Below, in pieces: positions 5,990 through 6,019 of a stretch of 6,019 nucleotides of DNA. Position numbers and translations under genes: made by a program. The notes beneath the pieces were generated by a model. It made no database searches and was not told where the DNA came from. It worked only from the letters and a program-made list of their open reading frames with translations. How positions within the stretch are numbered: the stretch's first letter is position 1; each line of letters begins with the position of its first letter. The DNA is from Campylobacteraceae bacterium (GTDB lineage: Bacteria > Campylobacterota > Campylobacteria > Campylobacterales > Campylobacteraceae): the NCBI GenBank assembly GCA_031290675.1, contig JAITNC010000141.1, positions 1-6,019 on the forward strand. The letters run 5' to 3'.

Positions 5990-6019
5990 TTGGCTTTTAC
6001 GGAGATTTTACGGCAGGGC
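5990..6019. repeat. AT-rich palindromic element, copy 2 (cut by window end)
   Basis: Only 4 nt after the last stop codon, TTGGCTT (5990-5996) and the 17-base arm at 5995-6011 begin. That arm is the exact reverse complement of 219-235. Read in the same direction it also matches the left part of copy 1: TTGGCTT at 180-186, GGAGATTTTAC at 188-198, and a GGGC soon after in both. The rest lies beyond the window, so the expected closing arm cannot be seen. Its position just after the operon makes a 3'-end or transcript-stability role possible. Confidence 0.55.

Overview
The window looks like a chromosomal segment of a Gram-negative bacterium, probably a member of the Campylobacterota. The basis is AT-leaning coding sequence with heavy use of ATA for Ile and AGA for Arg, a PIN-PhoH protein, an SstT-type Na+/serine-threonine symporter and a short G9 homopolymer tract. 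The taxonomic call is an inference from style and gene content; no RNA gene or marker confirms it.

Layout: bases 1-102 hold the open 3' end of an upstream plus-strand gene whose last codons appear to be supplied by a repeat. Bases about 70-400 are non-coding and built almost wholly of small repeated elements. There is a GC-rich hairpin segment (73-158), an AT-rich palindrome (188-229), and a mosaic of units ending in variants of GCAATGACG/GCATGACAAT (240-395), including a run of nine G. Bases 403-559 are AT-rich promoter DNA with inverted and direct repeats and an extended -10 box.

Bases 560-5985 carry five tightly packed plus-strand genes, very probably one operon (gaps of 17, 3 and 19 nt, then a 4-nt overlap). 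They encode an NAD(P)-dependent aldehyde dehydrogenase, a PIN-domain/PhoH ATPase, a DUF89 (ARMT1-like) metal-dependent phosphatase, the SstT symporter and a small STM3941-family membrane protein. All five reading frames are intact, with active-site or signature residues visible in the first four.

How they work together is not obvious. Serine/threonine uptake, aldehyde oxidation and phosphometabolite clean-up could form a metabolic/detoxification set, while PIN-PhoH is expected to act on RNA; this grouping is inference. The last 30 bases begin what looks like a second copy of the 188-229 palindromic element, so the operon is bracketed by copies of the same repeat. I see no CRISPR array, tRNA, rRNA, transposase or clear rho-independent terminator. 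The genes are recognisable families; the least explained material is the repeat-rich intergenic block and the PIN-PhoH/DUF89 pairing.
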